Source: Sindora glabra
Lineage: Eukaryota > Streptophyta > Magnoliopsida > Fabales > Fabaceae
Length of the DNA stretch: 64,000 bases
Direction of reading: 5' to 3'
Assembly: GCA_020226215.1 (NCBI GenBank)
Contig: CM035235.1
Span: 2,501-66,500 of the forward strand
Below, piece after piece: positions 26,090 to 38,973 of the stretch. A program made the position numbers and the translations under genes. Below the pieces are notes generated by a model. That model saw only the letters and a list, made by a program, of their open reading frames with translations. It searched no databases and was not told where the DNA came from. Every line of letters starts with the position of its first letter. Within the stretch, counting starts at the first letter, position 1.

Positions 26090-28741
26090 AGGTTCTAATG
26101 AACTCTTTCTCTAATCTATTTCGTTTCTTATTCATGTGGAATGTGATGGATCACTAGGATGTATCTATGCTAGATCCGGTGACAATGTTAGTCCATTTAA
26201 TGTTAAACAATGCTCCATACTGCCAATTAGCCGAAACTCATAGTTATATGCCTTTAGCATTTTGTCTAATCAGAAAACAAGATTGACAAACTGTAATGAT
26301 TCAGAGAGACCTTCGCACATGTAACAAACATATGTTGGCAGGGCCAATGCTCTACTTGGAATTCATCGTAATTACATGTACGATCACATAGGCTAACCTT
26401 GCAAGTTCGATCAAACTATTTTCAAGTCGAGTCACACGACCCTAGGCGGTCGAAGCAATGCACATGAAGGCAAATACTTTTCGTATGCACTCTTGAATCT
26501 TTTTTCGGATGTCCTCACTAAATACCTCTCCTTCCTGTAATTGTGCTGCAATGGTCTTTGCTCAGTTAACAAAGTATGTATTTACTCGATACAATAAAAC
26601 TTTGATTAACTTAGTAATCGATAAAAATCTGACCCCTTTGAATACTCTATTAGTGCACTCGGCCAAGTTAGTTGTCATATGCCTCTATCGTTGACTTTCT
26701 TTATCATAAGCACAGCTTCATTGACTTTTTTGGATATTATCAATCCAATTAACAACTCTTGGGTGCAATTGGCAAAGTTTATTCAACTTACAATCTACAA
26801 CATGTCGCTCATATTAGTAACTTGTATCACATATTGTTGTGATTGAGTAAAAAATAATCATGATAAGCAAAGATAATTAATGACGTTAGTATAAGTAATA
26901 CGCACTAATGCAAATAAACATCTTCTTTAGCCACGATATCCTAAAAGTTGAGTTTAGATTACTGGTGATGTGTTGAATGCAAAACACCTAATAAGTATAA
27001 GGAGATTATCACCTTACATGTGGGTTTGCAATGGCAGTTAGTATTCCAAGATATCTATCTAATATCAAGCAAATACCCTATCTATCCTTAACGACACGCG
27101 TAGAACGTTTGATAAGAACCAAGCCCATGTCTTGTATGTTTCCCCCTCTACCACGGTAAATGCAAGAGGTACAACTTTTTTATCGTCATCCTATGACGTC
27201 ATAATAAGTAAGACCTCTTTATACTTTCTATACAAAAAGGTGCCATCTACTTAGACTATCAGTTTCAAATGGTTAATCATCTCAATGCATGGCTTGAAAG
27301 TCCAAAACACTCAATAGAACAATGCAACCGATTGATTTTCAAAACTGCTTGGTGAGCATTCTTTGTTAACAATCTCGAAGTAAGACACAAGATTAAAGTG
27401 TCGCACAACTGCTAGCCACCTTGATAATATAAAATATGACTTCTCCCAATTTCCAAATACAAGAGTGATGGCTCGGTGTTTGCTCTTCCACGCGTTCTTA
27501 TAGGATACTGAGTACCCAAAAATACCATGGGTTCGCTCTATGACTTCTCGAATGGACACACCTAGGTTTTCGATCACCATGGCCACAATATAAGGCCATG
27601 ACCACAATGTAGGATGAAATGACATATGTGCCCAATTTTAAATAATCCCAGGAAAGAGAGACAGATACACATGTATGGAGCCCATTATATTTTGATATTT
27701 GTCAGTGATTCTCTCTTAACTTATGACATGCTCTAACCCTCCAATTGCACTATACACTATAGTGAGAGCATCGATATTCTTTATATTTGGCTGAAGAATA
27801 GTACACACAGAATGTGTGGTGAGTCCAAACTGAGTATATCTTCATTGCACGACAAAACAACTTTTGGTCCATGTATCTGAAACCCACATATGGCTCCTAG
27901 TTGTCATTTATATTTATGTCGTCTCCCATTTCAAGATAATCATGACTCATTATAGCTTCTATATTTATTCGTGAAAAAGAGATAGCAGTTGATTTCATAT
28001 ATCGGCTTACAGGTGCTATTGGAAGTGTATTCATGACATCTTCTCCACCATCATCGTCATCATAATGTCATTATCACCACCAAACCCTTCAGGAACATCA
28101 TCATATACATCTTCTTCTTCAAATTCATCTATGATGTCCTCTGTTTCCTTTAAGAAAGAGGTGGATTGAAATAAGCCATAGTTAGGCTGAGAAAAACATA
28201 ACTCTAAAGCATAATTGTCATTAGGGGTGTGAAATTGCTAGCCATATTTAATTTGTTTGTTTATTGATCCTATACTAGCAAGGTACGGGTTGTAATATAA
28301 TGGCCCGTCATTAATGTCATAAAGTTGGCTGGTGGATGATAATATGTATAGATCACTTGCATCAATCAGTTGACTTACTAGGTTTAGTTCTAGTTCCATA
28401 ATTGAGATATGTGCATACACTTCTAGGCAGGACAGTTGAATAGGGAATCTTGTATTCATTTCTCACATTCATTGAATATCATCATCATCTTCTAACTCAC
28501 ACACTTTATACCGCATCAAATTCAACGAGAGCGAATGTCTATATACCAACTCAGTTACAACTTGATTTTCATTAAGTTGTAGCTTTTGCCCAACTAGATT
28601 TTTCAGTGTATCCGAGTTTATATCTGATCTAATTCTTATTACTTTTACCCTATTACACTTAAACTGCTCCATCTTATAAATTTCTCCATTCGCATAAATA
28701 CAAATATTTTCTTCCTCGATACTCATTCTGATTCCTACCAT
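26090..28741 (-). pseudogene. MuDR/MURA-type transposase remnant
   Basis: The likely start is at 28,741, with a 90-codon N-terminal MuDR domain to 28,469. An acidic linker follows (28,000-28,150, 'IIDEFEEEDVYDDVPEGF'). The MULE transposase core begins near 27,630: 'ISYRKAW'-type sequence is present as 'VSYKNAWKSKHRAITLVF'. Then come 'VFWTFKPCIEM', the first catalytic region 'VDGTFLYRKYKE', 'PLAFTVVEGETYKTWAWFL' (about 27,150) and 'MTTNLAECTNRVFKGVRF' (about 26,660). A decayed zinc-knuckle/SWIM zone lies at about 26,200-26,350. At least a dozen stops plus frameshifts make it non-functional. Confidence 0.85.
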
Positions 28742-29297
28742 AGTTAAGTTTATAAGTCATCTCAAGAAGAAAATTTATTTAGTATTGAAAGATGTATAAT
28801 GATTACAAAAATAACTATAATTAACTATTATTACATAATTACTTATAATTATTTTATTATTGTTAGTTAATTAACTAATTATTTCACATGCCCATCTTTG
28901 ATATTTACCTACACATATATTACTTTTGTGCTCTTAAATTTTATACTTTACCATTTATTTAACTTCCGATAATGTTACATTCAAACACGTGTAAAATTTC
29001 TTATCTAAATTATTTTTCAATTTCTCTACAAGAAAATAAGTTTTCAATGAAGTAGAAAAATTAAATATTCTTAAATTTTTAGGAAGAAATAATTTTAAAT
29101 ATACTTTATTTATTAAATAAAGTATTTTTATACCTATTTTAAATGTCTAATTTAACTTATTTATTAATAACTACTTACAAATTTAATTTGAGTTCAATTT
29201 TAAAATTTAAATTTTGTGAAAGTAAATATACTAAAACAAGTTTATAAAGAGTAGTAATAAACAAGTTATAAATTTTTAGTTTGTCATCTTCACTATG

Positions 29298-29347
<50 letters not shown>

Positions 29348-30455
29348 TTATCCTTATATAATATTTATATAAGTAAATATGATCATATTTAATAAATAAT
29401 AGTTTATAATAAAAATGATTAGATAAAAATAAATAATCATATAATAAGTATTATAATAAATATAATAAATTAATTAATAACATAATAATTTAATAATATT
29501 AATAAAAAATAATTTAATCATAATAATAAAATAATAATTATTCATGATAGAATTATAACTATCATTGTTACAAAAAATAATAGATAAATAATAAAGTAAT
29601 AAATGAAATAATAATAATTAAAAATGTTAACAATTAAATTTAATTATGAAATTAATGATATTAGTAAATATACAATATTCAATAACATAAAAATAATTAA
29701 TAATATTAATAAAATAATTATAAATATTATTTATGACAATATAAAATAATAATTATAATTAATAATAAATAAATAAATAATTATTTATTAATAATACTAT
29801 TAACATTTACTTAATAGATAAATAATATTACTAAATATTGGTAAATATTATTTATATTAAATATTATAAAAATATTTAATTATATTAATAACATTATATT
29901 TATTTTAATAATTATTATTTTTAATATTATACAATTTTTAAGTCATTAATATTTAATAATTTTAATAAAATAATAATAAATATTAGAACTCATAATTAAA
30001 TTAAAATTAATAATTAATATCAGAAGTTATTCCTTTTCTTTTCTCCTGATTCCCTTTCTTAATTTTATTTCCTTTCCTCAATTTGATCCAAACGACCCCC
30101 AAAGTGTAGAATATTAATTAATCAGCATTATGTGTATTATAATATTATTTTAAAGGTCAATGAGTTAAGGATAATAATATATATTTTTAATTTTTTTTTT
30201 TTACTTTTGGATGAGTACTAATAGCATTTCTCATAACCATATATAAGAATTTCTTTCTATTATTTATAAAATACCTAAACTTATTTTTTTATATTTTGCT
30301 TAATTATATAAATTTTTATTCTTAATTAAATCAAAATTTTGAAGTCTTTGGATATTTAATTTTTTTTTTTAATGTCTAACCCATAAGCATAATAATTCGA
30401 ATCATAACAATATATACAACATGTATAATTTACTCAAACTACAAGCATTATAATA
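28742..30455. other. AT-rich DNA inside the MULE, (AAT)n at 29,298-29,347
   Basis: More than 85% A/T by eye. An (AAT)n microsatellite of about 17 units lies at 29,298-29,347, followed by degenerate AAT/ATT-rich DNA. No coding sequence. It may be the 5' region of the MULE expanded by slippage. Confidence 0.6.
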
Positions 30456-30916
30456 TACTCAAATAGAAGTGAAAATCGGTCGGTTAAGGTCAATTAAGTA
30501 ACCCAATTCCACCCGATCGAATCAAATCGATCTAAAAAATATAAACTAAATCTTACCAAATAATACTCATTAACCGAATTTAACTGATCAAGACGGTTTA
30601 TAGCAATTAAAGATAGGTTCGGTCGGGTCTATTATTAAGTGAAAAATATAAATTGAATGAATGATTTGAGTTGAAAAATCTAAAATATTCTTAAAATGAT
30701 ATCATTTTTTAGAATTTTAGCAAAGTTTTCAGTTGGATTTGGTTAGTAACTATTAGTGCACTTCTACCCGCAACTGACCAAACTTAAAAATATTTTTCAT
30801 TTTCTATTGCGAAACAAACTAAAACCTTTGTTTAATCCACCTCCGACCGCTTATTATCGGGCGATTACGATTGGCTAGTATCAGATTAAAGAAAAATTCC
30901 TACCCTTATACTCAAA
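30456..30916. mobile_element. Small non-autonomous hAT-like element with 8-bp TSD
   Basis: A 445-bp unit (30,464-30,908) between two perfect copies of TACTCAAA (30,456-30,463 and 30,909-30,916). The left terminus is TAGAAGTGAAAATCGGTCGG; the right terminus read inward is TAAGGGTAGGAATTTT, a weak inverted repeat. The interior is GC-richer than its host DNA and contains CGGTCGG/CCGATCG-like subterminal motifs resembling those of the large hAT element at 2.6-8.2 kb. It is nested in the MULE region, so it inserted later. Confidence 0.65.
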
Positions 30917-31326
30917 TACCGTAATAATAAAAGTAAACTAAAATAATACAAACAAATTAAAAAAGTACCTACAAGCATAATAATATAGGGAAACTAAAAA
31001 AGTGCAGGTACTATAATAAACATATGAGAATAACAAATACAAACATAATGATAAAATACTTAATCAAATAGAATAATAATAATAATCTAATTACAATGTC
31101 TACTAACAATACAAAATAAAATAAGGGAATACTTGTAAAAAATAGAATACACATAAATTTTTATATCATCTGAAAATATTTTTTCCTAAATAAACATCTT
31201 ACTTGAACTAGTAGATTCTATCTTCAAATCCGCACAAGCAAAATAAATTGAAAGATTCACAATAGGAAAATGAACTTCTAAACTTATATAACAACCTTCT
31301 GAGCTTCTATCTTCATAGTAAGGATA

Positions 31327-31505
31327 TTGAACAAATTATAGCCGCTGCTGGGGGAGGGGGAATATGTATTGAACAAATTATAGCTATTGGTGGGGAAGGG
31401 GAATATGTATTAAACAAATTATAGTTACTAGTGGGGAGGGAGGATGAACGACTGGGGAGGGAAGGATACATTAAACAGCTGGGGAGGAGAGGTATATATT
31501 AAACA
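31327..31505 (+). repeat. G-rich minisatellite, unit about 42 bp
   Basis: Copies begin at 31,327, 31,369 and 31,410: 'attgaacaaattatagc', then 'GGGGGAGGGGG' or a variant, then 'aatatgt'. Two shortened copies follow with 'ggggagggaagg' and 'ggggaggagagg'. The clustered G-runs could form a G-quadruplex on the + strand. Unusual in this AT-rich setting. Confidence 0.8.
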
Positions 31506-31563
31506 CAATCACAGGGAAAGTGTTTGAGTCACGAGTTGCAGCTACCCATTACTAGAACAGTTT

Positions 31564-31650
31564 GATCACAGAAGCTAACTCAACGTGACCAGCTAATCAA
31601 CTGATCATAGAGTTTAACTCAACGTAATCAGGTTACACTAATCACGGGGA
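31564..31650 (+). repeat. Two to three copies of a 39-bp repeat
   Basis: 'gatcacagaagctaactcaa' at 31,564 is repeated as 'gatcatagagtttaactcaa' at 31,603, each followed by CGT-A/G-A-CAG-like sequence, then a partial copy with 'aatcacgggg'. It lies next to the proposed right end of the MULE and shares GATCACG-type words with the ends of the foldback element. Confidence 0.6.
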
Positions 31651-31749
31651 GCTGTAACCCGTAACCTAAATAATTTTTTTTAAAAAAATAGGTATTTAGG
31701 TAAATTATTTTTCCAATGCAAATTGTAAGTCATTTCTTTTTAAATAACG

Positions 31750-32549
31750 AAAATAACGATCAAAAAACCCATCATGTCTATGATAAAGGAGTTATAATAA
31801 ATTATTTGATTTTATAACATCGGTAATTATACCCTAGAATTATGCCTTCAATGATCAACAATGAAGCAATTCCTCCTTTTAACTCCCTGAAACCAAATAT
31901 ACAAAGAAAGGAGTTATCCCATATCTATGACTAGCTTTTGGAAATTCATATCATATTCTATGGGATAGTTTGGAAGAAATTTGCGATTCAAATTTTCTTC
32001 TTATTGATAATTAATGCATTGATTGTATTAATAATTGTATTTTTCTATTTTTCTCTATCCATCAAATTGCTATCAATTTAATGCAAAAGCATGAAATATT
32101 TGAAACAACGTAGCAGTCAGTTAAGGCTGCTGAGCAGCAGCCACATTTTGTTCTATGATTAAAACCTTTTGTTTGCACATTTTGTTTAAAAAGTTTTGAA
32201 AACATCTTGTTTGAGGACCCTAGAAGCAAGCAACAATGATGCCACTGTTATTACAAGGATGGAAAAAATCAATTTCATACATGGTATAACATTTTGCTAT
32301 TATTTGGACCAACATTTTATTTAGACCTGGCCATTTCAAAAACACGTTCCCAAACAAAAGTACAAAACGGTCCGAACCTCAGGTCAATATAAGACGATAG
32401 AAAAAAACACACGAGAAAACATTGCAGTCCTGAAGGGACGACCTTGATGTTTTTGTCATCTACTAAGAAAAGTACCTCAACTGAAGGCTACGAAAAATGA
32501 AGATATAATCAGAGTGAAAAGACTATGACGTATGAGCCCATTCAGCCTT
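31750..32549. other. Intergenic / 3' flank of chorismate synthase
   Basis: Downstream of the chorismate synthase stop. It presumably contains the 3' UTR and polyadenylation signals of that gene (minus strand), but I cannot pinpoint a site. No other coding feature. Confidence 0.4.
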
Positions 32550-35500
32550 TCAAAAGAGCACTTCTTCGGGCTCTAACAATGGCAACAAGGGCTCTTGCAG
32601 TTCTGGGTTGACAGGGAATAAATTACATTGTGCATATTGTGCCATCAATTGGTCCGCAAGCACCAAAGCAACCACAGCTTCCACCATGGGTACAGCTGCA
32701 TTACCAGTTCATAAAACAATATCAGGATTTTTCCTACTAGAAATCGCACCAACAAAGTTCAATTGGCTTCATTTGTTTCGCAAATTGACTCAAATTATGC
32801 CACTTGCATAACAGGAAAAATAGTGGTGAGTGCGAATTGTTGGAGTAGCACTACCAAAGATATAGTAACACCCCGACCTTTCAGATTTCAAATAAAAAAA
32901 AATGTCATATTTTTCTAAAGGACAATCTAAGTTCTAAGAATAGTATAATAAAAAAGTAGACACCTGGAACCCCCAAAAAAAGGGGGGGGCGGGGGAAAGA
33001 AAAACAAATTGTGAGTAGATTAATAATGGCAATTAACAGATGACAAAGGGCATCACCTCTTGGGACCACACACGGGTCATGGCGACCACGGGCTATTAGA
33101 GGTATCTCTTTCTTGTCTCTAGTCACTGTATGCTGCTTTTTCTGCACAGAAGTCACCACAAGTTTCACTTCATATTAAATAAAAGTTAAATTGCAAAGCC
33201 AATTGCCAAGAAAAACAAGATGACCGTGTAAAAGATTAGAAAGCCATGGTAGCAGTAATCATTCTTCAATTTTATTATTATAGGCCAGGATAAGATGTAT
33301 CATGCACAAGAAACAATAAAGCAAAAACATGTAACATTTTAAATAAGTTGATAAAGGGACTGCAAACACTTTTAATCTGAGAATTTCGTCCATGATATTC
33401 AAAACATTGTTTACAAATAAGTAGTCGCGACAAAAATCATGCAATGCAAAAGTATTGATAACTTGGAAGCAACCTGCATCTCATGCATGTCTGCGTATGC
33501 ATCTGTTTTGAGCGTCTAGAGAGAGATAGATAGTTTGGACTTACTCCAATAGTAGCTGTTGGCTTGAAAGCTATACTCATGTTTATGATTTCCCCATTGG
33601 AGATTCCACCCTGATTACAACCACGGATGATACCAATAAAGCAGTATAAGCACATAATGATACAGTATGTCCATAATCAAGTATCAGGTTATAATATTAT
33701 AAAACAAATACCTGTATCCCACCAGAGCGATTTGTTCTTGTTCTAATCTTTCCATGTTCATCTACATAGAATTCATCGTTGTGTTCACTCCCAGTCAGAA
33801 AAGTACCTGTGAAAATTGTCATAAACCATGAGAACACATTTAGACTGTTCATGCAGACCAGTTTATAAACTTGGAAGCAAAAAGAACCCCCAGAGTCTTA
33901 AATGTAGGATAGATCAAACACCTGCAAATCCACTGCCAAATTGAAAGCCCTTTGTTGCAGGCAATGACATAACAGCTTTAGCCAGTTCAGCTTCAAGTTT
34001 ATCAAATACTGGAGAACCAAGCCCCTGAAAAGTAGTAATGTCTTAACTCATATCTATCCTAAAAGAAGAACTAGAAATATTATCTGAAAATACAACAGAA
34101 CATTTTGAAGTAAAAAAGGTCTAAGCTAGCAAGAATGAGAAAGCACCTTCTTTGTATCAGCCATGCAAGAAAATATATACATGAACATGCAATTGCAAAG
34201 CTAATGGAAATTCTACTAAAACTTACTCGTGGGCAGTTCCTCACAATGCATGTCACAACACCACCAATAGAATCACCTCTAACCCGGACTTCATCAATAG
34301 CAGCTATCATCTTCTCTGCATATTCCGGATCTGGGCATCGAACAATATTATTCTCAATCTGGAAACATCTCAAAGAAAGTGGCAAGCAAGAGCTAAATGT
34401 TATAATCTTAAACCACTGAAGTAAATTTCAACAACTACCTGTCTGAACAAATCACAGTCATTGCAATTTTGACTATTCAGAGAGCAATAACAAGATAGCC
34501 CCTCCAGTTTCTATCATAAAAACTCTAGAATGGGCTATCTCTTAATGAAAAACTGTATCACAACAACACGAGGTCCTTGAATTACAATGTTCTACAAATA
34601 CACTTTGTGCTTTGCATTTTCTGAAACATAGTATCTACTTCATATAGTTATAGGGAATTATTGCCAATGAACAAGGACCATAATAAAATGAATATAAATT
34701 TGGTACCTGGTCAAGGGTCACAGAGTTGTGATCAATGAGTCCCTCAGGAAGAACAACTTTGTGAACTTGAGAAACATAGGCTAGAATCTGAGGCATGAGA
34801 GACATGAAAACATATTATAAACCTACTAGCTTGATTAATCATACACTGGCTTAGTTTCAATACTTAACGTGCACCATGCTAGTTAGGTTTACTGAGCCCA
34901 CTAACCTGAGAGGATCATTAAAATGAACTCACAAACAAGAGATATGGATACGCATAATGAACTCACCAGCCTGATTACATCATACAATCACTCACTCAAC
35001 TTAAAATCACACTATAATGGTTCGCTTTCTCAGGGTATGTACCCTGAAACTGAAACAGTCCATATCTTTTCGAGACATAAAGATACATAATTGGGTTTTG
35101 CATCAAAAACTTAGACCAACCTAGTGATGGATTAAATTTGTTCTGTATAGAACTATTAACTACAAACAAAAATAAAACTAGCATTAGTAAATAATAGGCT
35201 CTGTTGTTTAATAACAAATACTCCAGCTCAGGTATATATAGTTAGAAGCTAGAAATATATATTGGTATACAAAGAGGGGAGTGAAATTTAGTATTATTCA
35301 AGAAATACGTTACATTCCATGTCAGGCATTCCACCCAAACCAAAATCTGTAAAAACTCTTGATAAGAAGGATCATGTTGCCCAAGTCAACAATTTTTTAA
35401 GACAAAGGGGAAAATGCAAAATGTTTGCCTCATGAAAAGTCATTGTACTTGTATAAACATAACACATAGTTAAAGAATACCAAATAGATCATAACTTAGA

Positions 35501-38500
35501 TATAAAAGAGACTATAAAAAAAATTATTATTTCCCACTATGCAAGGCACAGCAAATAGCAGCAGAAAAGGCCTAACAAGGTCACCAGGGTTTGTGCAAAA
35601 TGGTTATTTCACCGACCTCTAATAATTAATCAAGAATCAATAAAGCACCAATACTTCAAGAGTAGAGTCGTACTCAGTACAACACTCCGCACCTATGAAC
35701 AGTGATCTAGGGGAATATATGATCCTTGATGCTTTTATATTCACATCTATCACAAACTATTTATGGCCAAAATGTAACATTCCCCCCCTAAATTAACCTC
35801 AGCTTTCAATTTTACCCCCAAGCTTTTATTTGGTTCAATTTTGCCCCCCAAATTTTAAAAACAAAGCAATGTTGGACTTGGGTTAAGAAAGTTTGTTAGA
35901 ATGATGGAAAAATCTGGATAAATCTTAAATAATAGTGATTCTGCACAAGATTATGGATTGGGAAGTACTCGTGTTGTGGGGATATGTGAAAATTTCTGTG
36001 ATGTGTAGAGATGTCTGCAGAATATGAATTCCAATGGTTTTAATGGGTTTAAAATGTAGTAGTTTTGTTTAATAAGAAAAAGGTTCGAATGGATCAAAGC
36101 CATTTCCAAAATTAGCTCTATATCATGCCAAATATTGCCAAATCCAATTTTTGTAGTCATTCTCATGGAATTTATTAACAGAAGAGCAACATTGCGTTAT
36201 TTTTTTATGTTAGAGGGAAAAATTGAACCACATAAAATTAAGGGGCAAAATTGAAACCTGAGTGCAAGTTAGAGGGATAAAGTACCTTTTAGCCAACTAT
36301 TTATCAATGTAAGTTTTTAATGTGCGCGCATGCCATGTTGTCTCCTTTTACAAGATTTTGATGTCTGAAATTGTCAATATCATTTCCCATGTTAATAATT
36401 GTACTGAATGAAGTACACCAACCCATCTATTTGAAGCTATTCATATCTTATAAATCCATTGGATCATGATCAGGCTTCTCATTCTGCAACAAAATTTACA
36501 TTTTGGTAATACGGTCATCATCCAATAGAACAGAAGACAAGCTAATAGTGAATAAATTAAGACAGTCATTTACACATGCAGTATCATCATAACCACATGA
36601 AGGGGGTTGGCATCAAGCTTAATGCTTGAACTTTTTACGGTCAATAATCTTACATTCAATCACATTTTGACTAGACAGTCCATGGTTCGCAGTGTTCTTC
36701 CTTAAAGGCATTCCTTTAGTTGAGAATCAGTGATATCAAAGGTCATTTCTTAAACAGAAAAGAGTCACAAGACTGGTAACGCACCTCAGTTCCAGAAAAC
36801 TCCCTAAGGATTTTCTTGGCAACAGCACCGGAAGCAACCCTCCCAATGGTTTCTCTGGCAGAAGATCTACCACCACCCTACAAGGGATTCAAATGTATGA
36901 GCTCAACTGTCATAAGGTACATATCTGATGATTATTACTATGACCATATGGTAATTAAAATGCCACTCCCAGCATTATATTATGTAGCAAGTTACTACCT
37001 GCACTGATCTGACACCATATTTCATGTCATATGTTGCATCTGCATGTGAAGGCCTATAAGCTAATGACATCTCCTTATAATCCTGACAATCAAATAATTT
37101 AGTAATGGGTAAGCCTCAGACCATTATAAGACCAAATAAAGGTTATTGATTACAAACATGTAACCCAACAATGTCTAGCATTAGATACTCACATGTCCTC
37201 TCTGATCAGTATTGGGTACAAATACATGGACAGGAGTGCCGGTAGTCACTCCTGCAATTAAGAAAGAGGAAAAACTTCAGATTATAACTCATAAATTCCC
37301 AGTTAATAACAACAAGGACAGAGATTTGACCTTCATAAACTCCTGAGAGTATTTTACATGTATCAGTCTCTTTTCTAGGAGTAGTAATTCGGCTCTGACC
37401 TGGTCTCCTATACACAAAAACTTTGCACTGTTATTTCTTGAATACATATTGTGTCAAATGGAAAGATTACTCAATGGTCATAATTACCAAATTCCTAACT
37501 ATCTTTATAATGAACCAAAAGATTTGTCTTAAAAAATTATTATATCCATCAATTACACTTGATATTTGTCAATGTTTAACTAGTCCAATAAGGCAATAAG
37601 ATGATTTAATGGAAACCACCTTCTGTCAAGATCCACTTGCATGTCAGCTTCAGACAGTGGAAGGCGAGGAGGGCATCCATCAATTACACAACCAACACCC
37701 CCTCCATGTGATTCTCCATATGTGGTAACGCGGAAATGATTTCCATAGGTACTGCCTGCTGCCTGTATCTCTGTAATAATCACTGATATCAGAAATTTAT
37801 ATATATATATATACCTGATTCTTGTAGACCAATGTATTTAGAAGTCGTAACATATAGCTGGAATATGAACAAAGTGGTTCCACAATTCATAGTATAGCAT
37901 AGTCTTATCTAACGGACTTCAAGTGACAAACAAATAGAGGAAAGTCATTTAGCCTAGATATCATTGATTGCTCTGCTACAATACAATTTCAGAAGAGCCA
38001 ACTGAAGTGGCAAATCCATAAGTGGTAAATTTTGCTAATGATGACAATGGCCGTATCAGAACCACTTTTGCTTTACCACCTGCATAAATTCGCCTGCACA
38101 TTTTCTACAATCTTTATTGTGCTTATAACATTTTATACTTCTTAAACACTGAAAATAAGAGCTTAACGTTCAAAAGAAGTAACCCATGGTTTGTTTTGAA
38201 TTCTTTTATAATATGAATCACATTGCTTCATTATTTCATTTATTAGCCAAGTCCCATTATCTCTTAACACTATTCAGTGTTAAATCTATAACACAACCAC
38301 ATTTCAATCCTTAAAAACCATACCATAGCATTAACAGTTTCCCGTTGCAAGTAAAAATGCAAAATTTGCCCAGATACATCGTTTTTCTAATACAATCAAA
38401 TCATGCCCCAATGTTAATTCTATAACGTAACCACATTTCAATCCTTAAAAGCTATACTGCAGACATAGCATTACCAGTTTCTGTTGCAAGTAAAAAAAAT

Positions 38501-38973
38501 GCAAGATTTACCCCCGATAAATCGCTTTTCCTAATACGACCACGCCCCCCAATTTGCACATAAGGCAAGAAAAAGGAAAAGGCGGAACCAAAAAACTAAC
38601 CTAACAAGAAGATTGTATGAACAGATAATTCTCAAATTCCCTTCAAATCCCAGTTTTTATCTCATATTAACTTTAAAATATTCTATTAAAATGATTTTAA
38701 AAAAACACACCGAGGAAATGAACAGATATGCAAATCGAGTAAACGTAACTATTTATCAAAATTCATGGCATAATAACAAAAGCCCATCAACTGAAATTGA
38801 TAGAAGAGAAAGAACGATAGCTCACGGAGTCTCTTGGGAATCGGAGGACGAATCGAGATTTGAACTGACACAGAGGAAAGGTGACGGAAATCAGAATTGA
38901 AAGACGCCAGTCCAGAAAGGCCATCGCTTTTGGAACCACGGAGAAATGGCTTGGTGGAGATAGAAGACGCCAT
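32550..38973 (-). CDS. Chorismate synthase, plastid-targeted, 13 exons
   Basis: Converts 5-enolpyruvylshikimate-3-phosphate to chorismate (EC 4.2.3.5, needs reduced FMN), the last shikimate-pathway step, in plastids. Exons in coding order: 38,826-38,973; 37,620-37,770; 37,331-37,407; 37,193-37,251; 36,999-37,082; 36,785-36,877; 34,707-34,787; 34,227-34,358; 33,922-34,024; 33,712-33,806; 33,545-33,610; 33,057-33,141; 32,550-32,695. They total 1,320 bp, giving 439 residues plus stop; every intron is GT-AG and phases agree. Residues 1-48 are a Ser/Arg-rich transit peptide. Catalytic histidines are in GESHGG (His71) and RPSHAD (His158). GGGRSSARET (174-183) and GRHDPCVVPR are family signatures. 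At exon 2 the acceptor giving 'RLQIQAAG' is preferred over one 9 bp upstream. Length matches plant homologues (430-440 aa). The gene looks intact. Confidence 0.97.
35755..36304. mobile_element. Non-autonomous MULE-type element in intron 6
   Basis: A 530-bp unit (35,765-36,294) flanked by identical 10-bp repeats AACTATTTAT (35,755-35,764 and 36,295-36,304). The arms are a long imperfect inverted repeat of about 100 bp. The left begins GGCCAAAATGTA and includes 'ctttcaattttaccccc'; the right read inward begins GGCTAAAAGGTA and includes 'gtttcaattttgcccc'. A 9-10 bp TSD and long TIRs fit Mutator-like MITEs. It lies in the 2-kb sixth intron of chorismate synthase (34,788-36,784) and explains a quarter of that intron's length. 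Confidence 0.85.

Larger units (their letters stand above)
23010..31745 (-). mobile_element. Decayed Mutator-like element (MULE) with PMD gene
   Basis: An 8.7-kb region with MURA transposase remnants (26.1-28.7 kb) and plant mobile domain remnants (23.7-25.6 kb), both on the minus strand. Candidate inverted ends: 23,010 onwards 'aaaaatgttattcctaaatg' and, read inward from about 31,745, 'aaaaataatttacctaaata', each followed by a T/A homopolymer zone and GTTACG. Between the transposase and the right end lie AT-rich filler (28.8-30.4 kb), a nested 445-bp element and a G-rich minisatellite. Many stops and frameshifts show it is inactive. Coding identity is strong; exact ends are tentative. Confidence 0.6.

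Noticed and set aside
34080..34419. Open frames on both strands around 34.1-34.4 kb
   Set aside because: The minus frame is chorismate synthase exon 8 read through into its intron; the plus frame is its shadow.
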